From positions 1 to 36,056 of the forward strand of contig CANIKY010000024.1 in the NCBI GenBank assembly GCA_947468085.1: a stretch of 36,056 nucleotides of DNA. Direction: 5' to 3'. Below are positions 19,046-27,261 of this stretch, in pieces (the first letter of the stretch is position 1; each line of letters starts with the position of its first letter). Source of the stretch: Paracoccaceae bacterium. Its GTDB lineage: Bacteria > Pseudomonadota > Alphaproteobacteria > Rhodobacterales > Rhodobacteraceae. The translations under genes and the position numbers were made by a program. The notes beneath the pieces are model-generated. The model saw only the letters and a list, made by a program, of their open reading frames with translations. It was not told the origin of the DNA and did no database searches.

Positions 19046-19258
19046 TTACGCCTGACGTTTGCGCCAAAGCCGGTAAGCTGCGATCATCGCCCAAAGAAAG
19101 GCGGCTCCGGCGGAGAGGTCTGCCAGAAAGACAAACCTTGGCGGCCAGTTCATCTGCCCGCCGAGATATTCCACGCCCAGCCATAACAATGCGGCAAGGA
19201 CGATCACCACCGCGATCAACCGCGCTTGAAAACTGCCGTTGGGTTGGGTGGGTGCCAT
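19046..19258 (-). CDS. DUF5337-like small membrane protein in the nuo operon
   Basis: The 70-aa product has two predicted membrane helices at about residues 12-32 and 41-62, with a WPPRFVFLADL turn and a basic tail (YRLWRKRQA). This matches the pattern of the DUF5337 family, known from the nuo loci of Rhodobacterales. It starts two bases after the stop of the 77-aa His-rich gene and precedes nuoF by 35 bases. No function is known. A role in complex I assembly, or in anchoring the NuoE/F module's synthesis at the membrane, is only an inference from position. Confidence 0.8.
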   Translation of the reverse strand: MAPTQPNGSFQARLIAVVIVLAALLWLGVEYLGGQMNWPPRFVFLADLSAGAAFLWAMIAAYRLWRKRQA

Positions 19259-19260
19259 TC

Positions 19261-19494
19261 TTAGTGCCCGTGATGCCCGTGAGCGTGCGTGTCAGCGTGC
19301 GGCGGGTCTTCCCAGAACTGGGCCAGCACGACAGCGTAGACGACAAAAACCGCGCCCGCCAAAAGGGCCGCTGCCGCCAAAGACATACCCGTCAACCAAA
19401 CGGCTACATAGGCTGCTACAGCCGCCGCCACCAAGGCCCAAAGCCAGTTCGACGCCCTTGCGCCTTCCGACGGTTCTGCGTGATGCGCGCTCAT
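19261..19494 (-). CDS. 77-aa membrane protein with histidine-rich C-terminus in the nuo operon
   Basis: The product has two hydrophobic helices at about 16-36 and 38-60 and ends with HADTHAHGHHGH, six histidines within twelve residues. This suggests metal binding or at least a metal-sensitive tail. The ATG at 19494 is preceded by AAGGGGGCGG and lies ten bases after the nuoE stop; the DUF5337-like gene follows after two bases. The open frame extends ten codons upstream into nuoE, which I reject. No family recognised. With its neighbour it forms a pair of similar-sized two-helix membrane proteins between nuoE and nuoF. Confidence 0.8.
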   Translation of the reverse strand: MSAHHAEPSEGARASNWLWALVAAAVAAYVAVWLTGMSLAAAALLAGAVFVVYAVVLAQFWEDPPHADTHAHGHHGH

Positions 19495-19504
19495 ATCCGC
19501 CCCC

Positions 19505-20227
19505 TTACGCCGTTGCCCGGCCATTCAGCCACGGCGTCAAAATCGGCACTTCTGACCCATCAATCCGCTTGACCGTATCGCCCAGATCCACCGCCGCTTG
19601 CGCCGAGGCGTTGTATTGCTTTTTGCCGCTTTCGAGATCTTTCAGGCTGGTCAGGCCCGACAAAGGCTCTGCCGCGTAGCGGCCATTTTGCGGGCCGGGT
19701 ACGGGCACTTCCCCGTTCGAGAACCGCAAAATCAGGTCGCGCAACTTGTCAGCCGTCAGATCCTCGTAATAATCCTTGCCGATCTGGGCCATGGGCGCAT
19801 TGGCGCAGGCGCCCAGGCATTCCACCTCTTCCCACGAAAACTTGCCATCGGATGACAGCGAGTGTGCATGGGGCGAGATCATCTCTTTGGCCACCGCCAC
19901 CAGCTCTTCCGCACCGCAGATCATGCAAGTGGTGGTGCCGCAAATCTGAATATGCGCCACAGACCCAACCGGTTGCAGTTGGAACATAAAGTAAAATGTC
20001 GCCACTTCCAAAGCGCGGATATAGGCCATGCCCAGCATATCGGCGACATGTTCAATCGCCGGACGGGTCAGCCAGCCTTCTTGCTCTTGCGCGCGCCACA
20101 ACAGCGGAATGATGGCGCTGGCCTGACGCCCCTCTGGGTATTTGGAAATCTGCCCCTCGGCCCATTCCAAGTTCTTTTCCGTGAAGGCGAAAGAGGCAGG
20201 TTGGTCTTTGTGCAAGCGGCGCAGCAT
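19505..20227 (-). CDS. nuoE: NADH-quinone oxidoreductase subunit E (2Fe-2S)
   Basis: NuoE carries cluster N1a next to the FMN site. From the ATG at 20227 the product is 240 aa. The cluster ligands are Cys96, Cys101 (CGTTTC), Cys137 and Cys141 (CLGAC). A tail of about 75 residues beyond the thioredoxin-like fold, ending near [10 protein letters not shown], makes it longer than the enteric protein (about 166 aa) but like the Paracoccus subunit. The start overlaps the nuoD stop as ATGA, so the 26 extra upstream codons of the open frame are not used. The following His-rich gene starts ten bases later. Confidence 0.96.
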   Translation of the reverse strand: MLRRLHKDQPASFAFTEKNLEWAEGQISKYPEGRQASAIIPLLWRAQEQEGWLTRPAIEHVADMLGMAYIRALEVATFYFMFQLQPVGSVAHIQICGTTTCMICGAEELVAVAKEMISPHAHSLSSDGKFSWEEVECLGACANAPMAQIGKDYYEDLTADKLRDLILRFSNGEVPVPGPQNGRYAAEPLSGLTSLKDLESGKKQYNASAQAAVDLGDTVKRIDGSEVPILTPWLNGRATA

Positions 20228-21468
20228 CAGCGGTCCACCTCTCCGAAAACGATGTCCATGGTGCCGATGATGGCGGAAACGTCGGCCAGTTGGTGGCCTT
20301 TGCACATGAAATCTAAGGCTTGCAGGTGCAAGAACCCCGGCGCGCGCAGTTTGGCGCGGTAGGGTTTGTTGGTGCCGTCGGCGACAAGATACACGCCGAA
20401 TTCGCCCTTGGGGGCCTCAACAGCGGCGTAGACTTCGCCGGCGGGGACGTGGAAGCCTTCGGTGTACAGCTTGAAGTGGTGGATCAGGCTTTCCATCGAG
20501 GTTTTCATATCAGCACGCTTGGGCGGGGTCAGCTTGCCGCGCGCCAGAATGTCGGTTTGGGCTGCTGATTCGCGCAGTTTGGCGACGGCTTGGCGGATGA
20601 TCGAGGTGGATTCCTCCATCTCGGCCATGCGCACCAGATAGCGGTCGTAGCAGTCGCCGTTCTTGCCGATGGCAACTTTGAAATCAAACTCGTCATAGCA
20701 TTCATAGGGCTGGCTGCGGCGCAAATCCCACGCAAGGCCCGACCCCCGCGCCATGACGCCCGAAAAGCCCCAAGCCTGCACATCGGCTTCGGATATGATG
20801 CCGATATCGACATTGCGCTGCTTGAAGATGCGGTTTTCGGTCAGAAGTCCGTGCAGATCATCCAGCACGCGCTGGAAGCCATCGCACCAAGCGGCGATAT
20901 CGTCCAGCAATTGCGGGGTCAGGTCTTGGTGCACCCCGCCCGGGCGGAAATAGGCGGCGTGCAGGCGCGCACCCGAGGCGCGTTCATAAAAGCCCATCAG
21001 CTTTTCACGCTCTTCAAAGCCCCACAGCGGCGGGGTCAAAGCGCCCACGTCCATCGCTTGGGTCGTGGTGTTCAGGATATGGTTCAGCACGCGGCCGATT
21101 TCGGAAAACAGCACGCGGATCAGGCTGGCACGGCGCGGCACCACCGTGCCGGTCAGCCGTTCGATGGCCAAGCACCAAGCGTGTTCTTGGTTCATCGGGG
21201 CCACATAATCCAGCCGGTCGAAATAGGGCAGGTTTTGCAGATAGGTACGGCTTTCCATCAGCTTTTCGGTGCCGCGGTGCAACAGGCCGATATGCGGGTC
21301 GCAGCGTTCGACAATCTCGCCGTCCAGCTCTAGCACCAGACGCAAAACGCCGTGGGCTGCGGGGTGTTGCGGGCCGAAGTTGATGTTGAAATTGCGGATG
21401 CGCTGCTCACCCGTTTCCAGATCAACCGAGCCGTCGTCGTAATGGTTCTGCCGGATATCGCCGTCCAT
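20227..21468 (-). CDS. nuoD: NADH-quinone oxidoreductase subunit D
   Basis: NuoD is the 49-kDa-type subunit that forms the quinone-reduction site with NuoB. The 413-aa product has [32 protein letters not shown], the [17 protein letters not shown] region and the C-terminal VFGEVDR typical of the hydrogenase-related family. The ATG at 21468 lies three bases after the nuoC stop, and its own stop overlaps nuoE as ATGA. It is a separate gene here, not a nuoCD fusion as in enteric bacteria. Confidence 0.97.
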   Translation of the reverse strand: MDGDIRQNHYDDGSVDLETGEQRIRNFNINFGPQHPAAHGVLRLVLELDGEIVERCDPHIGLLHRGTEKLMESRTYLQNLPYFDRLDYVAPMNQEHAWCLAIERLTGTVVPRRASLIRVLFSEIGRVLNHILNTTTQAMDVGALTPPLWGFEEREKLMGFYERASGARLHAAYFRPGGVHQDLTPQLLDDIAAWCDGFQRVLDDLHGLLTENRIFKQRNVDIGIISEADVQAWGFSGVMARGSGLAWDLRRSQPYECYDEFDFKVAIGKNGDCYDRYLVRMAEMEESTSIIRQAVAKLRESAAQTDILARGKLTPPKRADMKTSMESLIHHFKLYTEGFHVPAGEVYAAVEAPKGEFGVYLVADGTNKPYRAKLRAPGFLHLQALDFMCKGHQLADVSAIIGTMDIVFGEVDR

Positions 21469-21471
21469 GGT

Positions 21472-22068
21472 TTATGCCTTCTTTTCGTCGCCCGGAAGAA
21501 TGTATTGCGCACCTTCCCACGGGCTCATGAAATCGAACTGACGGTATTCTTGCACCAGTTTGACCGGTTCATAGACCACACGCTTTTGCACCGCATCATA
21601 GCGCACTTCGGTGTAGCCCGTGGTGGGGAAATCTTTGCGCAAGGGATGGCCGCGAAAGCCATAGTCGGTCAGGATGCGGCGCAGGTCGGGGTGGCCACTG
21701 AACAAGATGCCGAACAGATCGTACACCTCACGCTCGAACCAGTTGGCGGCGGGATAGACGCTGATCAGCGACGGCACCATGTCTGTATCGGCGACATGGG
21801 CTTTCACCCGCACCCGCCCGTTGGTGTACATCGACAGCAGGTGGTAGACGACATCAAAGCGGTCAAGCCGTTCGGGATGATCCACTGCCGTGATATCCAC
21901 AAGGCTGGTCATGCGGGTCGATGGATCATCCTTTAGATGGGCCATCAGGTCCACAATTCCATCCAAAGCCACCGTCACGGTCAACTCGCCAAAAGCCTCA
22001 ACCGCGCTGATAACACCGGCGCGGGTGGACAGGGCAATGCCAAGATCGGTCAGGTTCAGTGCCATCAT
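21472..22068 (-). CDS. nuoC: NADH-quinone oxidoreductase subunit C
   Basis: NuoC is the 30-kDa-type subunit of the peripheral arm. The 198-aa product has the signature region [21 protein letters not shown] and the GHPLRKDFP motif. Two tandem ATGs (22068 and 22065) follow AAGGGGG; either is possible and I list the first. It lies six bases after the nuoB stop. Length is close to the Paracoccus protein. Confidence 0.96.
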   Translation of the reverse strand: MMALNLTDLGIALSTRAGVISAVEAFGELTVTVALDGIVDLMAHLKDDPSTRMTSLVDITAVDHPERLDRFDVVYHLLSMYTNGRVRVKAHVADTDMVPSLISVYPAANWFEREVYDLFGILFSGHPDLRRILTDYGFRGHPLRKDFPTTGYTEVRYDAVQKRVVYEPVKLVQEYRQFDFMSPWEGAQYILPGDEKKA

Positions 22069-22074
22069 GCCCCC

Positions 22075-22964
<890 letters not shown>

Positions 22965-23026
22965 AAAGAGCTCCTTCAACCGATTTCACAAAGGCACCAC
23001 AGGCGGCCCCATCCAAAGTTGCGCCT

Positions 23027-23055
23027 CGTTTACCCGCAGCCCTTAGCGGGGTCAA
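23027..23055 (-). promoter_or_regulatory. Candidate promoter of the nuo operon
   Basis: On the minus strand TTGACC (23050-23055) is followed after 17 bases by TAAACG (23027-23032), about 60 bases before the nuoA GTG. The -35 is good and the -10 is weak. This is the only spaced pair I found in the 211-base creA-nuoA gap, which is otherwise non-coding. Confidence 0.35.
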
Positions 23056-23175
23056 CCAAGGGTGGGGGGAAATTGCGGGATTTCGCGGGCTTAAGCCAAA
23101 GCAAGCGAAACCCCTTGTTATGAGGCTTTCTATAAATCCACACAAAGACAGTTTTGTGGTAGTGTGAGAAAAACC

Positions 23176-23628
23176 ATGCGCGCCTTGGGATTTTGCCTGC
23201 TTATGCGCGCCACCCCTGCCCTGTCCAAAGAGATCGGGCGCGTCGGGGTCGACTGGACGGGCAACGACATCGTGATCAAGGCAATCCGTGACCCCAAGGT
23301 GACGTGGGTGACCAGCCATATCGCTTATTTCGCACGCTCGGTGCTGGACCGTTTGTTGAATGCCAACTGGTTTGAGGATCCGTCGAATTCCTCCATCGCC
23401 TGCCGGCAGACGGGACCGCTGAGCTTAGGCGACATCGACACCTCGCCACTGGGCGAGGATGTGTTCATCTGGTCGACCTCGCCTATCTTCAAGTCGCTGA
23501 ATGTGACGCGGATTTTTAACCAAAAGACTCAAGTGCTGATCTGTTTGATCTATACGAATGATCTAACCCAAGGCAGCGCCAAGATGTCGATCTCCACGGT
23601 GCCACGTTATGGGGCGACCAAGCCTTAG
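23176..23628 (+). CDS. creA: CreA family protein
   Basis: The 150-aa product matches the CreA family (PF05981 type) along its length, with EIGRVGVDWTGNDIVIKA, FARSVLDRLLNANWFEDP, NSSIACRQTGPL and SPIFKSLNVTRIF. CreA proteins are small, usually exported, and of unknown function. The N-terminus (MRALGFCLLMRATPALSKE) looks like a short signal peptide, but it has an arginine in the middle of the hydrophobic part, which is odd. A GTG four codons earlier (23164) adds MRKT and would give a more normal basic start. It is divergent from nuoA and ends three bases from the convergent 68-aa gene. Confidence 0.9.
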   Translation: MRALGFCLLMRATPALSKEIGRVGVDWTGNDIVIKAIRDPKVTWVTSHIAYFARSVLDRLLNANWFEDPSNSSIACRQTGPLSLGDIDTSPLGEDVFIWSTSPIFKSLNVTRIFNQKTQVLICLIYTNDLTQGSAKMSISTVPRYGATKP

Positions 23629-23631
23629 GAC

Positions 23632-23838
23632 TTAACCCAGAAACTTGCCCGCAATCTTGCCCAAGTGATGCGCCAGTTTGACGGTTTCGGACGTGCCTGG
23701 GGGATGCTTTGTGTCCATCGGTGTGGACTCAATCGCCGTCTGGGCTTTTTCGCCCACTTTTTTCAGCGCGACTTGGACGCCTTTGTTGACGGTTTGGCCC
23801 ATGACGCGGTGCAGCGTGGCTAAAATCAGTCGGTTCAT
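23632..23838 (-). CDS. 68-aa protein of unknown function, last gene of the scp unit
   Basis: The ATG at 23838 follows the scpB stop by one base, with GAGGATTAAG in front as ribosome binding site, so it is translationally linked to scpB. The product begins MNRLILATLHRVMGQTVNKG, is basic and helical, and ends LAHHLGKIAGKFLG. It has no cysteine, signal peptide or clear membrane helix. It is not TatA, the gene that often follows scpB in related genomes as I recall. I recognise no family. Confidence 0.72.
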   Translation of the reverse strand: MNRLILATLHRVMGQTVNKGVQVALKKVGEKAQTAIESTPMDTKHPPGTSETVKLAHHLGKIAGKFLG

Positions 23839-23839
23839 C

Positions 23840-24475
23840 TTAATCCTCAAAAAGTTCGGATTGGTCAGACGGGGCGGTATCGTCTTCGTCTGGGGCTGCG
23901 GGCATTTCGGGCAAGGGCCGGCTGTCCAGCAGGCCTGCGGCGCGCAATTCTTTCAGGCCGGGCAGATCGCGGGCGGATTCTAGGCCAAAATGATCAAGAA
24001 ACGTTTCCGTAACAACAAAGGTCACAGGCCGACCGGGCGTCATGCGGCGCCGGCCAAGGCGGATCCAGTTCAGTTCCAAAAGTTGATCCACCGTCCCACG
24101 GCTGACGGCCACACCCCTGATCTCTTCAATCTCGGCGCGGGTGACGGGTTGGTGATAGGCCACGATGGCCAAAGTTTCGATCGCCGCCCGCGACAGTTTG
24201 CGGGTTTCAACCGTTTCTTTGTGCATCAAATGGCCCAAATCGGGGGCTGTGCGCAAGGCAAAGGCGGGACCTATTTGCACCAACTGCACACCGCGCCCCT
24301 CATACCGGCGGGTCAGATGGGCCAAGGCTTCGGCCGGATCACAGCCTTGCGGCATCCGGCGTTGAAGGTCAAACAGCGTGACAGGTTCGCTCGAAGCAAA
24401 AAGCACCGCTTCCACCATCCGTTCTTGTTCGCCCATGGGCGGGGCAGCAAACAGGCTGAGTTCCGCAGGGTCCAT
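23840..24475 (-). CDS. scpB: Segregation and condensation protein B
   Basis: ScpB is a winged-helix (kite) protein that dimerises and binds ScpA in the SMC condensin complex. The 211-aa product has the family core AVLFASSEPVT near residue 24, ALRTAPDLGHLM, LSRAAIETLAIVAYHQPVTR and IEEIRGVAVSRGTVDQLLE, with GRPVTFVVTETFLDHFGL near the end. The C-terminal tail is acidic and disordered. The ATG at 24475 overlaps the scpA stop as ATGA. Confidence 0.96.
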   Translation of the reverse strand: MDPAELSLFAAPPMGEQERMVEAVLFASSEPVTLFDLQRRMPQGCDPAEALAHLTRRYEGRGVQLVQIGPAFALRTAPDLGHLMHKETVETRKLSRAAIETLAIVAYHQPVTRAEIEEIRGVAVSRGTVDQLLELNWIRLGRRRMTPGRPVTFVVTETFLDHFGLESARDLPGLKELRAAGLLDSRPLPEMPAAPDEDDTAPSDQSELFED

Positions 24476-25272
24476 CAGACCACTCCCTTGGCGCGCATCA
24501 AAAGCGGGGCGAAGATCTCGCTTTGCTTCAGTTCAACTTGACCGCGCTTGGCCAGTTCCAGAACGGCGGCAAAATGCGCCGCCGTGGCAGACCGTCGACG
24601 TGTCGGCGATGTGCCCCAGCCTTCGGGCAAATACGAGCTAAGGTCCGACCAACCCCCCATATAGCCCAACAATCCCCGCATCCGCCCTAACGCCTGCTCC
24701 ATTGTGAAAACATTCTCACGGTCAAAGGCATAGGGGCGAAAGTCATCGCGGGTGCGGATACGGGCATAAGCGCGCATCAGATCAAGCAACGTGGCGTCAT
24801 AGCGCAAGGCGCGGTGGATCGAGGCAGTCTCTGGTTGCCCACGGGCAAAGAAATTGCGCCCGCGCTGATCGCGCGCCATAAGCCGTGCTGCGACATCGCG
24901 CATGGCCGAGAGCCGTTCCAACTGAAACGCCAGATGGGCCGCCAGATCTTGCGCACTTGGCCCTTCCTCGCCCGGTTCTGGTGGCAGCAGCAGGCGGGAT
25001 TTAAGATAAGCAAGCCACGCCGCCATCACCAGATAATCAGCTGCCAGTTCGATGCGTAAGGCTGCGACACTGTTCACGAATTTCAGGTATTGCTCGGCCA
25101 ATTGCAGCACGGAAATACGCCGCAGATCAACCTTTTGCGTGCGCGATAGCGTCAAAAGCAAATCAAGCGGCCCTTCAAAACCTTCGACATCAATGATCAA
25201 CGCCTCCTCCGCCAAGCGGTCGGCGGGAGAGGATGTTTGTGTCCAGTCGTCAGTTCGGGCCATGGGGCGCAT
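24475..25272 (-). CDS. scpA: Segregation and condensation protein A
   Basis: ScpA is the kleisin subunit that bridges the SMC heads. The 265-aa product shows the N-terminal kleisin segment EGFEGPLDLLLTLSRTQKVD, then DYLVMAAWLAYLKSRLLLP, and a C-terminal winged-helix segment AHFAAVLELAKRGQVEL. Two in-frame ATGs are possible, 25272 and 25263; neither has a clear ribosome binding site, and both overlap the end of nagZ, which suggests coupling. The first is listed. The stop overlaps scpB. Confidence 0.95.
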   Translation of the reverse strand: MRPMARTDDWTQTSSPADRLAEEALIIDVEGFEGPLDLLLTLSRTQKVDLRRISVLQLAEQYLKFVNSVAALRIELAADYLVMAAWLAYLKSRLLLPPEPGEEGPSAQDLAAHLAFQLERLSAMRDVAARLMARDQRGRNFFARGQPETASIHRALRYDATLLDLMRAYARIRTRDDFRPYAFDRENVFTMEQALGRMRGLLGYMGGWSDLSSYLPEGWGTSPTRRRSATAAHFAAVLELAKRGQVELKQSEIFAPLLMRAKGVV

Positions 25273-26266
25273 CTCGCATTAGGCCCGCAAGGTCGGCTTC
25301 AAGCTTTGCAATGTCAACGGCTACGACTGGTTTGCGCCATGCAAGAGCGGCTTGGGCACGCAGGCGGGTTGGGTCGCGCATATTGCCCGCAGCACTTGCC
25401 ACTTGCTGCATATCCGCCAGATCACCGTTGCATTGCAGGGCCAGATCGCAGCCTGCGGCCATGGCGGCGGCGGTGCGGGTGGCCAAGTTGCCCGACAGCG
25501 CCTGCATGTTCAAATCATCGGTCATCAACAAACCGCCGAACCCAATTTGGGAACGGATAACATCCACCATCACCCGTGACTGCGTGGCGGGCAGGTCATC
25601 ATAAGCCGTAAAAACCAAATGGGCGGTCATTGCCATGGGCAGATCATTTAACGCCTTGAAGGTCGCAAAATCGGACGTTTCCAGCGCTTGGCGTGAAGCA
25701 TCGACACTTGGCAACTCATGATGCGTGTCTACCAATGAACGGCCATGTCCAGGCATATGCTTAACCACAGGCAAACAACCGCCATCCAGCAGCCCCTGCG
25801 CAACAGCACGCGCCAAATCAGAAACCTGATCCGGATCAGACCCGTAACAGCGGTTCTTCAAGAAAGGATGCGTGGCATCAGTGATAAGGTCAGCCACGGG
25901 CGCGCAGTTGGCATCAATGCCGACAGCGCCCAATTCCCGCGCGATAATCTGATAGCGCAGGTAAAGAGCGCGCTCGGCGTGAGGGCCAGCGGCAATCACA
26001 AAATCCAAGGGCGGGGTCCACTCTCGCCAATGGGGGCTGCGCAGGCGTTGCACCCGACCGCCCTCTTGGTCCACAAGGATCGGCGCATCGCGCCCGACAC
26101 AGGCGCGCAATTCGGCTGTCAAGCGGCGCAGTTGATCGGGGCTTTCGATATTGCGCGCAAAAAGGATAAACCCGAAAGGATCATAGGCGCGAAAAAACGC
26201 AGCCTCATCCCGCCCAAGTGTCAGGCCAGCGCAGCCAAAGATCGCTGCGCCGCGCCCGATTGTCAT
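25250..26266 (-). CDS. nagZ: Beta-N-acetylhexosaminidase (GH3, NagZ)
   Basis: NagZ removes N-acetylglucosamine from anhydromuropeptides in peptidoglycan recycling, in the cytosol. The 338-aa product has DQEGGRVQRL (66-75), the KHMPGHG segment (169-175) followed by D180 and H182 of the histidine-aspartate dyad loop, and MTDDLNM (248-254) carrying the nucleophile aspartate. The ATG at 26266 overlaps the stop of the SPOR gene as ATGA, which fixes the start; the seven extra upstream codons are not needed. No signal peptide is seen. Its 3' end overlaps scpA. Confidence 0.95.
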   Translation of the reverse strand: MTIGRGAAIFGCAGLTLGRDEAAFFRAYDPFGFILFARNIESPDQLRRLTAELRACVGRDAPILVDQEGGRVQRLRSPHWREWTPPLDFVIAAGPHAERALYLRYQIIARELGAVGIDANCAPVADLITDATHPFLKNRCYGSDPDQVSDLARAVAQGLLDGGCLPVVKHMPGHGRSLVDTHHELPSVDASRQALETSDFATFKALNDLPMAMTAHLVFTAYDDLPATQSRVMVDVIRSQIGFGGLLMTDDLNMQALSGNLATRTAAAMAAGCDLALQCNGDLADMQQVASAAGNMRDPTRLRAQAALAWRKPVVAVDIAKLEADLAGLMRDAPHGPN

Positions 26267-27189
26267 CTTTGCGCGACCGGCACACATTCTACGCCTTCAG
26301 CCTGCAAAGCCGCGCAAAAACTGTTGGCTTCTGCCTCATTGGCAAAACCCTCGACACGCAGGCGGTAAACCATGCGCCCGTTGGTTTCAACTTGTTGCAC
26401 GACCATGGACTTGCCAGCCATCAAGCCATCAAAGTTTTGCACCAAGTCGCCAAACCGGGCGCGCGCGGTCTCAGGCGTCTCAAATGCACCAAATTGCGCA
26501 AGAATTGTGCCGGCCATAATGGCGCTGGGCGCTTTTTCCAGCACGGCCATGCCTTTGGTTGCGATGTCATCCGCCGGAACGGCTGTGCCGCCCAACTCAA
26601 CCGGTCGCGGCATGGGGCGCAAGGTGGGGCTTGCGGCGGGGACAGCCGTTTCGCCCGAAGCTTCGGCCAAAGCCGCGGCCACGGCAGCATCGACACTGTC
26701 TTGGGTGAGCATCGGCTCTGGCACGGTGGCAGTCGCCTCGACGGCGGTGGCAGAAATTGCACCGGTGCCAAGCATAGGGATTTGACCATTGGCGGTTTGA
26801 TCAAGCGTGCCGTCAACGGGTACAACCGGCACGTCATCGGGTTGCAGCGCGACTGCCAAGGGGGCAAGCGTTACTGTATCTGCCGACTTGGCCGACGTGC
26901 CCATGGCAGCCACGGCATTTACCGTCAACCCTTGGTTCAAGGCCTGCACGCCGCCCGGATCGGCAGGGGCAACACGCATAACCCCCGTGGCCGCGCGCAT
27001 CACGGGCACGCCTGCCACATCGCGCACCGCCAGCGCATAGCCCCAATACGCCAACCCCAGCACAAGCGCTACAGAACTGACCGCCCCGCCAATGCTAACC
27101 CATCGTTGCGCGTCGACAAGCGACCCATTCCGGTTGCCATAGGCCCTAGAGTAAGCCGAGCCTTGCTCGTCAAAATTAAAAACTGCCAT
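26263..27189 (-). CDS. SPOR-domain inner-membrane protein
   Basis: The 308-aa product has a cytosolic N-terminus, one membrane helix at about residues 32-53, a long Ala/Pro/Thr-rich linker of low complexity (about 60-220), and a C-terminal SPOR domain (about 225-308) with ILAQFGAFETPETARARFGDL and VYRLRVEGFANEAEANSFC. SPOR domains bind denuded peptidoglycan at division sites, so it probably acts in the periplasm at the septum. It leads the SPOR-nagZ-scpA-scpB unit and is coupled to nagZ by ATGA. The start region carries a 14-base palindrome. Confidence 0.92.
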   Translation of the reverse strand: MAVFNFDEQGSAYSRAYGNRNGSLVDAQRWVSIGGAVSSVALVLGLAYWGYALAVRDVAGVPVMRAATGVMRVAPADPGGVQALNQGLTVNAVAAMGTSAKSADTVTLAPLAVALQPDDVPVVPVDGTLDQTANGQIPMLGTGAISATAVEATATVPEPMLTQDSVDAAVAAALAEASGETAVPAASPTLRPMPRPVELGGTAVPADDIATKGMAVLEKAPSAIMAGTILAQFGAFETPETARARFGDLVQNFDGLMAGKSMVVQQVETNGRMVYRLRVEGFANEAEANSFCAALQAEGVECVPVAQR

Positions 27190-27193
27190 CTCG

Positions 27194-27207
27194 CCTCACA
27201 TGTGAGG
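27194..27207. promoter_or_regulatory. Perfect 14-base palindrome at the SPOR gene ribosome binding site
   Basis: CCTCACATGTGAGG is perfectly self-complementary and ends four bases upstream of the SPOR gene ATG. Its GTGAGG half doubles as the Shine-Dalgarno. It could be an operator for a dimeric regulator or a short leader structure. Confidence 0.55.
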
Positions 27208-27261
27208 TGCGATACTTTGCCGCCCCCACTTTTTGTTGCTCGTCGCCGCGTTTAAGATTTT

